DNA from: an uncultured bacterium | GTDB lineage: Bacteria > Bacteroidota > Bacteroidia > CAILMK01 | Assembly (NCBI GenBank): GCA_903835275.1 | Contig: CAILMK010000463.1 | Location: 1-14,191 of the forward strand | DNA: 14,191 bases | Reading direction: 5' to 3' | Part shown: one piece after another, positions 12,818 through 14,191 of the stretch | Layout of the letters: each line of letters starts with the position of its first letter | How positions within the stretch are numbered: position 1 is the first letter of the stretch | Position numbers and translations under genes: made by a program | Notes under the pieces: model-generated | Seen by the model: the letters and a program-made list of their open reading frames with translations, nothing else | What the model was told of the DNA's origin: nothing | Database searches by the model: none

Positions 12818-14008
12818 TTATTTCACGGATATAATCTGCCCCTCTTCTATGGTATAATTGGCATTGGATACAATTTTTGCCTGAGGTTCCAGTTTGCCAA
12901 ATACTTCAGCGCTATCATTGCCTTTGTTTCCTTCGCTCACATCAATCAAACGGGCTTTATTGTCTTTTATCGTTACTACATACTTGCGTTCGGTAGTTGT
13001 TACAATGGCTGTATTCGGTACTTTGAATGCCAGGGCATTGCCCGGAGCAGGAATCAATACCTCAGCATACATTCCTCCCTTTAGTAACCTGTCAGGATTT
13101 GCAACATCCACCTCAATGGTTTCCGCCCTGAATTTTTCACTTAGTGAGCCCGAGGAGCGGCTAATCGTTCCTTTGAAATCGTGCCCAGGCAATGCATTCA
13201 CTTTGAAATGTACTGTTGAACCATCATTAACTTGTGTGCTGTATTCCTCGGGCAGATTAATAATGAGGCGAAGTTTGCTTTGCTGTTGTAATACGAGCAT
13301 TGGCTTGCCGTTACTTTGACTGCCGGGACCTACCAAAGCACCCGGATGCACATTACGTTCTGTTATCACGCCATCAAATGGTGCTGTAACGGTCAGGTAG
13401 GAAATAATGCTTTCCTGTCCCTTGAAATTCGCCATTTCCCCCTGCATGGTGGCACTGTCACCGATCATTTTTGAATAAGCCGATTGAAGATCATATTGGG
13501 ATACTGTACCGGGTGTTTTGCTGGTTTGCAAAAGACGATTATAATGATCCCTGGATGTTTGATACACTGAAACCGATTGCATATATCTCAGTTTATCCGC
13601 GGATAATTTCTGGCTCAATTCAGGTGCGTCAAGATTCATCAGTACTTGTCCTTTGTGAACCACTGATCCGCGGTCCACAAGAACATCGCGAATAAATCCA
13701 TTTACCTTTGGAAATATCTGTACGAACTCAAAAGGCTCAAGTATGCCCGGTAATTTTATATTCTCCTTTACAGGTCGCGCTTCAATATCAATGACCTTAT
13801 AATTATCAGATTTTGAATTTTCTTTTTCATCTTTTTTCTTTTCCGATGAACAGGATGAAAAGGTTAAGCAGAAAAATGAAAGAAATAAAATTCTTCCTGA
13901 GGCTGTCATTACGAGGGAGTGTAACGACCGTGGTAATCTGTACAGATTGCTTCTCCCGATAAATCGGGCTCGCAATGACAATATGTTCATATAAATAAAT
14001 TTCTTCAT
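12818..14008 (-). CDS. RND efflux periplasmic adaptor (membrane fusion protein), with an inserted repeat at its 5' end
   Basis: The 396-residue frame encodes an HlyD/AcrA-type adaptor that links an inner-membrane RND pump to an outer-membrane channel. A lipoprotein signal (39-52, RILFLSFFCLTFSS, then Cys53) is followed by a charged linker. Then come the first barrel/lipoyl half (about 85-128, GFIRDVLVDRGSVVHKGQVL), a helical hairpin (about 130-200) and the second lipoyl half (TAPFDGVITERNVHPGALV, 208-226). The beta-barrel domain (about 240-320) and membrane-proximal domain (325-396) complete it. Substrate cannot be told. The start at 14008 is 3 bp after the permease stop, so the two are co-transcribed. 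Residues 10-35 are encoded by a palindromic repeat, making the N-terminus about 30 residues longer than a normal signal peptide. The ATG at 13909 (residue 34), inside the repeat, is an alternative start giving a conventional signal. Confidence 0.92.
   Translation of the reverse strand: MKKFIYMNILSLRARFIGRSNLYRLPRSLHSLVMTASGRILFLSFFCLTFSSCSSEKKKDEKENSKSDNYKVIDIEARPVKENIKLPGILEPFEFVQIFPKVNGFIRDVLVDRGSVVHKGQVLMNLDAPELSQKLSADKLRYMQSVSVYQTSRDHYNRLLQTSKTPGTVSQYDLQSAYSKMIGDSATMQGEMANFKGQESIISYLTVTAPFDGVITERNVHPGALVGPGSQSNGKPMLVLQQQSKLRLIINLPEEYSTQVNDGSTVHFKVNALPGHDFKGTISRSSGSLSEKFRAETIEVDVANPDRLLKGGMYAEVLIPAPGNALAFKVPNTAIVTTTERKYVVTIKDNKARLIDVSEGNKGNDSAEVFGKLEPQAKIVSNANYTIEEGQIISVK
13904..13980. mobile_element. 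77-bp palindromic MITE/REP-like element within the adaptor gene
   Basis: Terminal inverted repeats TGTCATTACGAG (13904-13915) and CTCGCAATGACA (13969-13980) match at 11 of 12 positions. Inside are a perfect 14-bp palindrome AATCTGTACAGATT (13935-13948) and the inverted repeat CCCGAT-AA-ATCGGG (13955-13968). No transposase is encoded, so it would need help in trans. The GTCATTGCGAG end resembles a repeat I recall from many Bacteroidota genomes, without a search. No target duplication is obvious. Confidence 0.75.
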
Positions 14009-14011
14009 GAT

Positions 14012-14191
14012 TTAATTAGTAATTGTGTTTGGTAAAAGTGAAGGTGTTTTCAAAGTGGATTTTCTCTGCGCCCATGCATAACATTGCGGAACGATGAATA
14101 ACGCTGCGATGGTAGAGGCTATTAATCCTCCTATTACCGCGCGTCCCAGTGGAGCGGTCTGGTCACCTGCTTCGCCGAGTCCGCTTGCCAT
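14012..14191 (-). CDS. RND efflux permease, C-terminal end only (5' part beyond the window)
   Basis: The last 59 codons of an RND transporter are present, with the stop at 14014-14012. The sequence begins MASGLGEAGDQTAPLGRAV, close to the conserved cytoplasmic loop of AcrB/MdtB-type pumps just before the final transmembrane helix (about 18-40 here, IGGLIASTIAALFIVPQCYA). A short polar tail of about 18 residues follows. This Met is internal, not a start. The intact protein would be an inner-membrane proton-driven exporter of about 1,000 residues, working with the adaptor encoded 3 bp downstream. The subclass (drug-type HAE1 or metal-type HME) cannot be fixed from this fragment, although the loop looks more like the HAE1/hydrophobic-drug type. 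Confidence 0.9.
   Translation of the reverse strand: MASGLGEAGDQTAPLGRAVIGGLIASTIAALFIVPQCYAWAQRKSTLKTPSLLPNTITN

Noticed and set aside
1-14191. A novel defence, secretion or biosynthetic system formed by these genes
   Set aside because: The genes are mostly single transcription units of well-known families, separated by terminators or opposite in direction; nothing ties them into a new multi-gene system.

Overview
The window looks like chromosomal DNA of a member of the Bacteroidota, probably a free-living Sphingobacteriia/Chitinophagia-type lineage. Four things support this: a bat (Bacteroides aerotolerance) gene cluster, a secreted protein ending in a type IX secretion (Por) sorting domain, a mitochondrial-type aconitase, and several matches to the Bacteroidota -7 promoter box TAnnTTTG in place of strong Shine-Dalgarno sites. 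The finer placement is an impression, not a measurement.

Layout, left to right. (1) 1-4270, minus strand: batA-batB-batC-batD in tight operon order, with batD running off the left edge. These encode two membrane-anchored von Willebrand A proteins, a TPR protein with a very charged tail, and a large exported BatD protein. (2) 4271-5102: a noncoding strip with a strong hairpin terminator, then tag (3-methyladenine DNA glycosylase I), minus strand. (3) 5207-5680, plus strand: a small secreted PepSY-like protein. (4) 5689-8346, minus strand: a large secreted propeller/DUF11/T9SS-sorted protein. (5) 8438-10708, minus strand: aconitate hydratase, whose terminator abuts the promoter of gene 4. (6) 10975-11487, plus strand: an exported methionine-R-sulfoxide reductase MsrB. 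(7) 11488-11832: a noncoding, repeat-like stretch. (8) 11833-12456, minus strand: an unidentified exported protein, probably an outer-membrane barrel. (9) 12457-12817: noncoding, with structured sequence and the terminator of the next operon. (10) 12818-14191, minus strand: the last 59 codons of an RND efflux permease followed by its periplasmic adaptor.

Most genes are ordinary for the phylum. A loose theme of coping with oxygen and damage (Bat proteins, MsrB, oxygen-sensitive Fe-S aconitase, alkylation repair) is visible, but nothing shows these genes act together. The most unusual item is a 77-bp palindromic, MITE/REP-like element inside the 5' end of the adaptor gene. It is translated in frame and carries a candidate start codon in its terminal repeat. 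A second repeat-like element lies at about 11516-11790. I saw no CRISPR array, tRNA, rRNA, transposase gene or recognisable defence system, and no clear evidence of a wholly new multi-gene system.
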